This document shows, in pieces, positions 1-6,044 of a stretch of 6,044 bases of DNA. The stretch comes from Mariprofundaceae bacterium (GTDB lineage Bacteria; Pseudomonadota; Zetaproteobacteria; Mariprofundales; Mariprofundaceae), in the NCBI GenBank assembly GCA_030950965.1, contig JAUZQP010000163.1:1-6044 (forward strand). The letters run 5' to 3'. Every line of letters starts with the position of its first letter. The first letter of the stretch is position 1. Below the pieces are notes generated by a model. That model saw only the letters and a program-made list of their open reading frames with translations, searched no databases and was not told the DNA's origin. The position numbers and the translations under genes are program-made.

Positions 1-951
1 CTACAACGCTACCAAAGCTTCTTTCCTGCCGATTGCTTGCGCGGACGACGTATTGGCGTGTACCAGCATTCCACTGTGTTGCGCGATACCTACGTCGATG
101 TACTCGAAGCCCTTGGCGCAACCGTCATCACGCTGGGACGCTCGGAACATTTTATCCCTGTGGATACCGAAGCCATTCGCCCCGAAGATGTGGAACTGGC
201 GGCAGCTTGGGCAGCGGAATATTCGTTTGATGCCATTGTTTCAGCCGATGGTGATGGCGACCGTCCGCTCATCAGCGACGAACACGGGCAATGGCTGCGC
301 GGCGATGTTGCTGGTATTTTATGTGCGCAATATATGCAGGCAGACAGCGTGATTACCCCCGTCAGCAGCAACAGCGCGTTGGAGATTTCAGGTCACTTTG
401 ATGATGTGCGACGCACGCGCATTGGCTCGCCTTATGTGATTGCAGCCATGCAAGATGCGGTGGCCGATGGTCACCGCACGGTAGTGGGTTACGAAGCCAA
501 TGGCGGATTTTTAACTGCCACCACCATCGAACACCAAGGGCGCACCCTCACCGCCCTACCCACGCGGGATGCTATCATCGTACCGTTGGCGGTGTTAATG
601 GCAGCAGGCGATGCGCCGATCTCTCAGCTTGTAAAGCAATTACCGCCACGCTTTACCAGCAGCGGTCGCCTCAAAGATGTACCTGTCTCGTGCAGTCAGT
701 CTCACCTTGCTGCCTTGCTTGAGGGTGGTTTAAAGACCATGAACGCATGGCTCACGCCCGAACTCAATCCAGCCCAACACTTCGACACCACCGATGGTCT
801 GCGTATCACCTTGGACAATGGTGAGATTGTGCATATTCGTCCATCGGGCAACGCGCCTGAACTGCGCTGCTACAACGAAGCTGACAGCCAGCAACGTGCC
901 GAGAAACTCAACAGCCTATGCCTGAAAAAATTAGCCGCATGGGTCGCGTGA
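1..951 (+). CDS. Phosphomannomutase/phosphoglucomutase family protein, 5'-truncated by window edge
   Basis: This is an alpha-D-phosphohexomutase, a family that moves phosphate between C1 and C6 of a hexose phosphate in the cytoplasm and feeds sugar-nucleotide and cell-surface polysaccharide synthesis. The frame is open from base 1, so the start and the N-terminal domain with the catalytic phosphoserine lie upstream; about 316 residues are visible against roughly 450-500 in full-length members. Three family signatures appear in order: the metal-binding loop ADGDGDR (bases 244-264), the sugar-specificity loop GYEANGGF (about 487-510), and the C-terminal phosphate-binding loop RPSGNAPELRCYNEA (about 838-882). 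The TGA is at 949-951. The sugar loop differs from the GEMSGH type common in AlgC/ManB enzymes, so the substrate (mannose, glucose or glucosamine phosphate) cannot be fixed. The gap to priA is only 13 nt, so co-transcription is likely. The family call is secure; the exact substrate is not. Confidence 0.9.
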   Translation, partial: LQRYQSFFPADCLRGRRIGVYQHSTVLRDTYVDVLEALGATVITLGRSEHFIPVDTEAIRPEDVELAAAWAAEYSFDAIVSADGDGDRPLISDEHGQWLRGDVAGILCAQYMQADSVITPVSSNSALEISGHFDDVRRTRIGSPYVIAAMQDAVADGHRTVVGYEANGGFLTATTIEHQGRTLTALPTRDAIIVPLAVLMAAGDAPISQLVKQLPPRFTSSGRLKDVPVSCSQSHLAALLEGGLKTMNAWLTPELNPAQHFDTTDGLRITLDNGEIVHIRPSGNAPELRCYNEADSQQRAEKLNSLCLKKLAAWVA

Positions 952-964
952 CCCCTGCACTGCT

Positions 965-3103
965 ATGACACCACCCAAGCATATCGTTGTTGATATTGCC
1001 GTAGCATCGCCCTTGCGACGCACGTTTCATTACCGTTGGCCTGCTGACTGGTCAGCCCCGCAAGTCGGTGTGCGCGTGCGCATACCCTTGGGTAAAAGCG
1101 TGCGCCAAGGTGTGCTCATTGCCATTATCGAAAATGATTCCAACGATGTCGATGCCCTGCGTGAAGTGGCCGATGTGCTGGATGACGCGCCCCTGTTCGA
1201 TACGATTCATCAACAATGGGTGGCGCGTTTAAGCCGTTACTACCTCACGCCGCTGGGCATGATGTGGGACACGGCATTGGCATGGGCTGCCGTCGATGAC
1301 AAACAACGATTCTGCCCCGAAGATAGCGCAGCATTAGCCGAACACTTCCCCGAGCTGCATCAAGCATACCGCAATAAAACCGCGTTAACGCTCAAAACCC
1401 TGCGCCAGCGTTGCCCTGTTGATGACCTATGCCAGCGTGTGCAACAAGCGGTGAAGCAGCACTGTTTGCGCCAAGTCCACCCAAAATCGGCATGGTTAGC
1501 ACCGTCTGAAAATATGACCACACCGCCCAAATTATACCCCGAACAACAAGCCGCCGTAGCTGCCATTGTTGCTCGTCGTCATGAGTTTCACCCTGTGCTG
1601 CTGTTTGGTTGCACGGGTTCGGGCAAAACAGAAGTCTATCTCGAAGCGGCAAAACAGTGCGTGGCTGACGGCGGTCAGGTGTTGATTTTAGTGCCCGAAA
1701 TTGGGCTAACACCGATGTGGCAAGCGCGTTTACGGCAACGCTTTGAACGCATCGTGATCTGGCATTCTGCTTTAAGTAGTGGTCAACGCATCGCCACCCG
1801 CGCCCATTTGGATGAGGCGCAAGTCTTGATTGGCACACGCTCTGCGTTATTTCTGCCTTTGCCACGCTTGGCGATGATCGTCATGGACGAGGAGCACGAC
1901 AGCAGTTTTAAGCAGCAGGATGGCTCCTGTTATTCTGCCCGTGATGCGGCATTGATGCTGGCACAACAACGGGCGATTCCCATGGTGATGGGGACGGCAA
2001 CGCCGAGTTTGGAAACATGGTCGCAAGCACAACAAGGGCGTTATCTGCGCCTTGACCTAACCCGTCAAGCCATTGCCAACCAGCCCGTTAAACAAGCGAT
2101 TGTCGATATGCGCAACCATAAAGATGTGCTATCCCCCGCCCTTCTCTCGGTGTTGCAAACCACCCGCGAGGCTGGCGAGCAATCCATTTTATTCCTCAAC
2201 CGACGCGGTTACGCACCTGCCTTGCAATGCACGGCATGCGGTCATGTGTACCACTGCCCTGCATGCAGTGTGCGGCTAACCCTGCACCGCCATTTGGGCG
2301 AATTGCATTGCCACGTTTGCACCTACATACGCCGTGCGCCGCGTGCCTGTGAGGAGTGCGGCGAAGCAGCTTTATTGCCCATGGGTGCAGGCACAGAACG
2401 GCTGGATGAAGAGTTAAAACAACAGATCCCCGAACTGCGTGTGGAACGGTTTGACCGCGATAAGGTGACCAGTCACCAACGGCTGGTCGATATTTTACAA
2501 CGCTTTGAACAGGGTGAACTTGATTGTCTCATCGGCACACAGATGTTGGTCAAAGGGCACGACTTCCCCAACGTCACCTTGGTGGGCGTGGTGCATGCAG
2601 ACATGGGCTTGTCGGTACCTGACTTCCGCGCCAGTGAACGTTGGTGGCAGCAGATGACCCAAGTCATGGGACGAGCAGGACGCGGCCATAAACCAGGCCG
2701 TGTATTGCTGCAAACATGGATGCCCGAAGCACCGTGGCTGGCACGCATCCGCGATCAATCGGCTGCCGATACCTTGGATGAGGAACTTGCCATGCGTAAG
2801 TTATTGCACTTCCCCCCCTTTTCGCGCTGGGTGCGCTTGGTGTGTAGTGCGACCCAAGCAGAAAAAGCCGAGCTAGCGGCACAACAGATTGCTACTGCCT
2901 GCCAACATATCCCCGATATTCAAGTCATGCCCGCCATGCCCTGCGCCCTAGAGCGGCAAGCCCATCGCTACCGTTATGAGGTATTGCTACGAGATAACAG
3001 CAAGCAACATTTACCGTGGAAGCTCGCCCCCATCCTTGAACGCCTGCGTCTGCCCTCGCAAACCCGTTGCCGTATCGACGTAGATCCGTTAGATATGGGC
3101 TAA
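965..3103 (+). CDS. priA: Primosomal protein N' (PriA), replication-restart DNA helicase
   Basis: PriA is a superfamily 2, 3'-to-5' DNA helicase that recognises abandoned replication forks and D-loops and starts reassembly of the primosome that reloads the replicative helicase. At 712 aa it is close to the E. coli protein (732 aa) and looks complete. An N-terminal DNA-binding domain covers about residues 1-110 (VDIAVASPLRRTFHY). Walker A is GCTGSGKT at 215-222 and the DEAH-type Walker B is DEEH at 308-311. Eight cysteines (C422, C425, C431, C434, C449, C452, C462, C465) form the two zinc sites inserted between the helicase lobes. Helicase motifs V and VI are GTQMLVKGHDFP (about 524-535) and QVMGRAGRG (about 566-574). 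ATG 965 is the only usual start codon after the in-frame stop at 932-934, although no good Shine-Dalgarno precedes it, so translation may be coupled to the upstream gene. No key residue is missing. Confidence 0.97.
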   Translation: MTPPKHIVVDIAVASPLRRTFHYRWPADWSAPQVGVRVRIPLGKSVRQGVLIAIIENDSNDVDALREVADVLDDAPLFDTIHQQWVARLSRYYLTPLGMMWDTALAWAAVDDKQRFCPEDSAALAEHFPELHQAYRNKTALTLKTLRQRCPVDDLCQRVQQAVKQHCLRQVHPKSAWLAPSENMTTPPKLYPEQQAAVAAIVARRHEFHPVLLFGCTGSGKTEVYLEAAKQCVADGGQVLILVPEIGLTPMWQARLRQRFERIVIWHSALSSGQRIATRAHLDEAQVLIGTRSALFLPLPRLAMIVMDEEHDSSFKQQDGSCYSARDAALMLAQQRAIPMVMGTATPSLETWSQAQQGRYLRLDLTRQAIANQPVKQAIVDMRNHKDVLSPALLSVLQTTREAGEQSILFLNRRGYAPALQCTACGHVYHCPACSVRLTLHRHLGELHCHVCTYIRRAPRACEECGEAALLPMGAGTERLDEELKQQIPELRVERFDRDKVTSHQRLVDILQRFEQGELDCLIGTQMLVKGHDFPNVTLVGVVHADMGLSVPDFRASERWWQQMTQVMGRAGRGHKPGRVLLQTWMPEAPWLARIRDQSAADTLDEELAMRKLLHFPPFSRWVRLVCSATQAEKAELAAQQIATACQHIPDIQVMPAMPCALERQAHRYRYEVLLRDNSKQHLPWKLAPILERLRLPSQTRCRIDVDPLDMG

Positions 3104-3153
3104 GCGTTCATCTGCATGTCAGGTTACAAAAAAAACAGATGATAAGGAATACC
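3104..3153 (+). other. priA-hsdM intergenic spacer with 7 bp inverted repeat
   Basis: This 50 nt gap marks the switch from housekeeping genes to the restriction-modification cassette. It contains TCATCTG (3108-3114) matched by CAGATGA (3136-3142) across 21 nt, with an A-rich run between them. No GC-rich stem followed by a T-run is present, so I see no intrinsic terminator separating priA from hsdM. I also see no strong sigma-70 promoter, so hsdM may be read through from priA or from a promoter inside the end of priA. The inverted repeat could be chance at this length. Confidence 0.4.
3144..3148 (+). promoter_or_regulatory. Shine-Dalgarno site deciding the hsdM start
   Basis: AAGGA lies 5 nt before ATG 3154. 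It supports that start over the in-frame ATG at 3139, which would add five residues (MIRNT) and would place this site inside the coding region. It also argues against the longer open frame that extends back into priA. Confidence 0.7.
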
Positions 3154-4731
3154 ATGGCAAAGAAAGCAATAAAGAAAAATGAAACATCCTTTGAAGAAAC
3201 CCTTTGGGATACCGCCAATAAATTACGCGGCAGTGTGGAATCATCCGAATACAAGCACATCGTGTTAAGCCTGATTTTTCTTAAATTTATCAGCGATACC
3301 TTTGAGCAACACAAACAAGCCTTGATCGATGCAGGCCAAGAAAAGTATGTTGATTTGGTGCAAGCCTATGCCAAAGACAATGTGTTTTATTTGCCCGAAA
3401 CCAGCCGTTGGGCTTTTATTCAGCAGCACGGCAAACAAGAAGACATTGCCCTCAAAATAGACACTGCGCTCAGCACCATCGAAACAACCAACAAAGCTCT
3501 CAAAGGCGCGTTGCCCGACAATTATTTTTCTCGTCTGGGTTTGGATGCCAGCAAACTTTCTGCCCTCATTGATGTGATTCACAATATCGACACCCTCGCC
3601 AATCCAGAAGAAGATACCGTGGGGCGTGTGTATGAATATTTCTTGGGTAAATTTGCCGCCAACGAAGGCAAAAATGGTGGTGAGTTCTACACCCCCAAAT
3701 GCGTGGTGAATCTGATTGCGGAAATGATCGAGCCTTATCTTGGTAAGATTTATGATCCTTGCTGTGGTTCGGGTGGCATGTTTGTGCAATCCATCCAATT
3801 TATCAAAAGTCATCACGGCAACCGCAAAGACATCTCCATTTATGGCCAAGAAAAAACATCGACCACCTATAAGCTCGCCAAAATGAATCTCGCCATTCGT
3901 GGTATTGCCAGCAACTTGGGCGAAGTGGCAGGGGATAGTTTTTTTAAAGATCAACACCCCCACTTAAAAGCCGATTTCATCATGGCCAACCCACCCTTTA
4001 ACCTCAAGGCATGGCGGGCAGACAACGAGTTGGTGAATGATGCGCGTTGGGCGGGTTATGAAACCCCACCCACAGGCAATGCCAACTATGCATGGATTTT
4101 GCATATGATTTCTAAACTATCGGAGCACGGCACAGCGGGTTTTGTGTTGGCGAATGGATCGATGTCCACCGCCACCAGTGGCGAAGGCAAGATTCGCCAA
4201 CAAATCATTGAAAACGACCTCATTGATTGCATGATCGCCCTACCGGGGCAGTTGTTCTACACCACCCAAATCCCTGTCTGTTTGTGGTTTATCAGCCGAG
4301 ATAAACAAGCCATCTCTCCCGCCAGTAAAAAACGCGGTTTTAGAAACCGTCAGGGTGAAACCCTGTTCATGGATGCGCGCAACCTCGGTACGATGCTGGA
4401 TCGTACCCACAAAGAGCTCACCAGCGATGACCTCAACACCATCACCCACACCTACCACGCATGGCGCAGCCAAGCAGAAAAAAGCACCCTTGATGCCTAT
4501 GAAGACCAAGCAGGTTTTTGCAAATCAGCCATCCTAGCAGAGATCAAAGGCAACGATTATGTGCTCACACCGGGGCGGTATGTCGGCGCAGCCCCCATCG
4601 AAGACGATGGCATTCCCTTTGAAACCAAGATGACAGAACTCAGCCAGACCCTCTACGCCCAAATGAAAGACGCGGACACACTCGATGCCGTGATTCGCAA
4701 GAATTTGGCGGTGTTGGGTTATGGGGAGTGA
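3154..4731 (+). CDS. hsdM: Type I restriction-modification system DNA methyltransferase subunit HsdM
   Basis: HsdM is the adenine-N6 methyltransferase subunit of a type I restriction-modification complex. With HsdS it forms the M2S modification enzyme, and with HsdR the nuclease. From ATG 3154 the protein is 525 aa, normal for the family. Residues about 12-150 form the helical HsdM N-terminal domain (LWDTANKLRGS, LKFISDTF). GGEFYTP at 175-181 precedes the SAM-binding fold. Motif I is DPCCGSGGMF at 201-210 and catalytic motif IV is NPPF at 279-282, the NPPF/Y form typical of N6-adenine enzymes. The C-terminus carries LTPGRYVG (471-478), commonly seen near the end of HsdM. All key residues are present, so it should be active. 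It is followed not by hsdS directly but by a HEPN/MNT gene pair and then hsdS. Sampled lines are lower in GC than priA, which fits an acquired cassette. Confidence 0.97.
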   Translation: MAKKAIKKNETSFEETLWDTANKLRGSVESSEYKHIVLSLIFLKFISDTFEQHKQALIDAGQEKYVDLVQAYAKDNVFYLPETSRWAFIQQHGKQEDIALKIDTALSTIETTNKALKGALPDNYFSRLGLDASKLSALIDVIHNIDTLANPEEDTVGRVYEYFLGKFAANEGKNGGEFYTPKCVVNLIAEMIEPYLGKIYDPCCGSGGMFVQSIQFIKSHHGNRKDISIYGQEKTSTTYKLAKMNLAIRGIASNLGEVAGDSFFKDQHPHLKADFIMANPPFNLKAWRADNELVNDARWAGYETPPTGNANYAWILHMISKLSEHGTAGFVLANGSMSTATSGEGKIRQQIIENDLIDCMIALPGQLFYTTQIPVCLWFISRDKQAISPASKKRGFRNRQGETLFMDARNLGTMLDRTHKELTSDDLNTITHTYHAWRSQAEKSTLDAYEDQAGFCKSAILAEIKGNDYVLTPGRYVGAAPIEDDGIPFETKMTELSQTLYAQMKDADTLDAVIRKNLAVLGYGE

Positions 4732-4749
4732 ATGATTACACGTAATCAT
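4732..4749. promoter_or_regulatory. Perfect 8+8 bp inverted repeat between hsdM and hepT, candidate operator
   Basis: ATGATTACACGTAATCAT consists of ATGATTAC (4732-4739), the spacer AC, and GTAATCAT (4742-4749), with every arm base paired. It begins at the base after the hsdM stop and ends 25 nt before the preferred hepT start. As RNA it could form a 7 bp stem with a 4 nt loop, but it is AT-rich and is followed by GGTGACATT rather than a T-run, so it is not a convincing terminator. A protein-binding site controlling the toxin gene is the better guess. No promoter could be placed around it with confidence. Confidence 0.5.
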
Positions 4750-4762
4750 GGTGACATTAAAA

Positions 4763-4767
4763 AAGGA
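4763..4767 (+). promoter_or_regulatory. Shine-Dalgarno site deciding the hepT start
   Basis: AAGGA lies 7 nt before ATG 4775. It favours that start over the in-frame ATG at 4748, which would add MVTLKKDRR, would itself lie in the inverted repeat, and has no comparable site upstream. Confidence 0.7.
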
Positions 4768-4774
4768 CAGACGT

Positions 4775-5182
4775 ATGAGTAATACAGATGACATCCGTTG
4801 GCAGCAGCGGTTGGAAAATTTTGAGAAGGCATTGAACCAACTTGAGGTAGCTTGCCAGCAGGATGAGTACAGCATGCTGGAACGCGCTGGTCTGGTTCAA
4901 GTGTTTCAATTTAGCTTTGAACTTGCCTGGAAAACAATGAAAGACCTACTTTTTATCGAAGGCTTTGATGAAAAATCGCCACGTTCGGTGATTCGTCGCA
5001 GCTTTGAAGTGGCGTACCTCAGCGAAAAAGATGCCGAGGTGCTTCTTGATTCCCTAAAGAAACGCAACTTGTTGAGCCATACCTACGAGGAGAGCATCGC
5101 GGAACAGGCACAAACGCTCATTAAAGAGGATTATCTACCCGCCTTGCAACATGCCTATCATAACTTGAAAAACAGATCATGA
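4775..5182 (+). CDS. hepT: HepT-like HEPN-domain toxin (HI0074 family, formerly nucleotidyltransferase substrate-binding protein)
   Basis: This is a 135 aa all-helical HEPN protein of the kind long annotated as nucleotidyltransferase substrate-binding protein (HI0074 type). Members are now understood as RNase toxins paired with MNT antitoxins. The active motif RX4HXY is intact as RNLLSHTY, giving R97, H102 and Y104. The Arg and His serve RNA cleavage, and the Tyr is the residue that MntA-type partners AMPylate in the characterised HepT/MntA system. The earlier segment FQFSFELAWKTMKDLL (about 45-60) is typical of HI0074 relatives. ATG 4775 is chosen for its AAGGA site. The stop overlaps the next start (ATGA at 5179-5182), implying translational coupling of toxin and antitoxin. 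It sits between hsdM and hsdS, as an insert in the type I R-M operon. Family and motif are clear; toxicity is inferred. Confidence 0.88.
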   Translation: MSNTDDIRWQQRLENFEKALNQLEVACQQDEYSMLERAGLVQVFQFSFELAWKTMKDLLFIEGFDEKSPRSVIRRSFEVAYLSEKDAEVLLDSLKKRNLLSHTYEESIAEQAQTLIKEDYLPALQHAYHNLKNRS

Positions 5183-6044
5183 CGATCAATGATGGTCTCA
5201 AAGCCCCATACCGCCCAGCGATCATCTCGATACTCACGGCATGTGAGCGCGTGCAACGTATCGTGCTGTTTGGTAGCCGCGCCATGGGAACGTTCACCAC
5301 CACATCGGATGTCGATATTGTGCTCTTTGGCGATGCGCTGACGTTGACAGACCACGCCGACCTAGCGGAACAGATCGAGGAGCTGAGCATCGCACAATCG
5401 GTGGATTTGGTGTTGTACCACACGATTAAAAACAAAGCATTACAGAAGCATATCAAAGACTATGGGGTGGACTGGTGGGTTATGGGAAGTGAGTTTGTTT
5501 CTAATACACTAGGAGAGATTGTTACTTCTGGCGGCGGAGTTATTCAGACAGGCCCATTTGGTAGCCAACTCCATGCATCCGATTATGTTGCCAATGGCAT
5601 TCCAGTAATCATGCCCGCTAATATTAACTGGGGTAGGGTTGATTTAATTGATATAGCTAGAATCAAACAAAAAGATGCTGATCAGTTATCTAAGCATATT
5701 GTTAAAAGTGGTGATATTGTTTATAGCCGAAGAGGTGATGTAACTCGAAAAGCTTTGATAACCGAATCTGAGGAAGGGATGTTTTGTGGGACAGGATGCT
5801 TGCTAGTCCGTGTTGGCAACCTAATTAATGCCCGCTTTTTGTACTACCATTTAAGCTCACCAACCAATCAAGAATGGATCATTCGGCATGCAGTAGGAGC
5901 GACCATGCCGAATTTAAATACTGGAATACTTCGTCAGATCCCATTACAAGTACCCTCTATTACATATCAAAAAGCCATAGCCCACATCCTCGGTTCGCTA
6001 GATGACAAAATCGAACTCAACCGCAAAATGAATGAAACACTGGA
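5179..6044 (+). CDS. MNT-domain nucleotidyltransferase (MntA-like antitoxin) fused in frame to type I specificity subunit HsdS, 3'-truncated
   Basis: From ATG 5179 the frame stays open for 288 codons to the window edge. Residues 1-101 are a complete minimal nucleotidyltransferase: FGSRAMGT opens the GSX10DXD signature (G32, S33, D44, D46), with a third carboxylate at D76 (SVDLVLY). It ends with HIKDYGVDWW, which looks like the usual MNT C-terminus. Residues 102-288 are HsdS, the subunit that recognises the DNA target: a first target-recognition domain with QTGPFGSQL (124-132), SGDIVYSRRGD (177-187) and GATMPNLNTGILRQIPL (240-256), then the start of the conserved helical spacer QKAIAHILGSLDDKIELNRK (264-283). 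The MNT part should AMPylate the HepT encoded just upstream, which it overlaps by four bases. Normally these are two genes. The frame was checked codon by codon and has no stop. A real fusion, or a stop lost by mutation or sequencing error, are both possible; internal initiation at ATG 5482 is an alternative. Confidence 0.85.
   Translation, partial: MTINDGLKAPYRPAIISILTACERVQRIVLFGSRAMGTFTTTSDVDIVLFGDALTLTDHADLAEQIEELSIAQSVDLVLYHTIKNKALQKHIKDYGVDWWVMGSEFVSNTLGEIVTSGGGVIQTGPFGSQLHASDYVANGIPVIMPANINWGRVDLIDIARIKQKDADQLSKHIVKSGDIVYSRRGDVTRKALITESEEGMFCGTGCLLVRVGNLINARFLYYHLSSPTNQEWIIRHAVGATMPNLNTGILRQIPLQVPSITYQKAIAHILGSLDDKIELNRKMNETL
5482..6044 (+). other. hsdS: HsdS module with possible separate start at ATG 5482; TRD1 and start of central conserved region
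   Basis: This is the specificity part of the fused frame, residues 102-288. It begins MGSEFVSNTLGEIV, a beginning that resembles the native N-terminus of free-standing HsdS proteins. Purine-rich GGGGTGG (5464-5470) lies 11 nt upstream and could act as a weak ribosome site, so a separate HsdS might be made as well as, or instead of, the fusion. Only the first of the two target-recognition domains expected in HsdS is in the window, and the gene continues past the edge. GC over 5521-5940 is about 42% (176 of 420 by hand count), against about 51% (123 of 240) over 5221-5460. It rises again near the conserved spacer after about 5968. TRDs are the exchanged segments of HsdS, so this fits a swapped module. 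Confidence 0.75.

Noticed and set aside
1392..1865. Minus-strand 157-codon open frame
   Set aside because: It is antisense to the priA helicase core, is rich in Arg/Cys/His/Gln as shadow frames often are, and has no motif.
3067..3095. Possible sigma-70 promoter (TTGCCG, 17 nt, TAGATA) at the end of priA
   Set aside because: The -35 matches 4 of 6 and the -10 only 3 of 6 consensus positions, which is too weak to annotate.
3067..3153. Longer hsdM N-terminus reaching back into priA
   Set aside because: The added residues overlap the priA coding end, are basic with no family similarity, and lack a ribosome site. ATG 3154 has AAGGA at 5 nt and begins like other HsdM proteins.
3265..3963. Minus-strand 232-codon open frame
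   Set aside because: It lies antisense within hsdM, whose motifs I and IV establish the + strand reading. The encoded protein shows no recognisable domain.
4732..4765. Intrinsic terminator after hsdM
   Set aside because: The hairpin is AT-rich and followed by GGTGACATT and an A-run rather than a T-run on the + strand, so termination of the hsdM transcript is not supported.
5121..5456. Minus-strand 111-codon open frame
   Set aside because: It is antisense to the end of hepT and the MNT domain, whose catalytic signatures are clear on the + strand.
5179..5481. Treating the MNT gene as broken or pseudogenised
   Set aside because: All nucleotidyltransferase catalytic residues (GS, DXD, third Asp) are present and the domain has its usual length. 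Only its stop codon is absent.

Overview
The window reads as a proteobacterial chromosome segment, probably gamma- or betaproteobacterial. This rests on the general look of the PriA and HsdM proteins and on mid-range GC, so the assignment below phylum is only a guess. All genes lie on the + strand, packed with short gaps or overlaps, and no RNA gene, IS element or CRISPR array is visible.

Region 1 (1-3103) is housekeeping. It holds the 3' two-thirds of a phosphomannomutase/phosphoglucomutase-family gene, followed after 13 nt by a complete priA encoding the replication-restart helicase. Region 2 (3104-6044) is an accessory defence cassette directly downstream of priA. It contains hsdM, the type I restriction-modification methyltransferase; a HepT-like HEPN toxin with an intact RX4HXY motif; and, overlapping it by ATGA, a minimal nucleotidyltransferase (MNT, MntA-like) with an intact GSX10DXD motif. 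The MNT frame does not stop. It runs directly into a type I specificity subunit (HsdS), which is still open at the window edge. No hsdR is present within the window.

The main point of interest is this MNT-HsdS fused reading frame inside a hsdM-hepT-mnt-hsdS operon. HepT-type proteins are RNases of the HEPN fold that partner MNT enzymes neutralise by AMPylating the tyrosine of RX4HXY. If the fusion is real, the antitoxin enzyme is physically part of the DNA-recognition subunit of the restriction complex. That would link toxin neutralisation to the presence or integrity of the R-M system (inference). GC content falls from about 51% in the last 240 nt of the MNT part to about 42% in the following HsdS target-recognition domain (hand counts), as expected for an exchanged TRD module. 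A perfect 8+8 bp inverted repeat sits exactly between hsdM and hepT and is a candidate operator.
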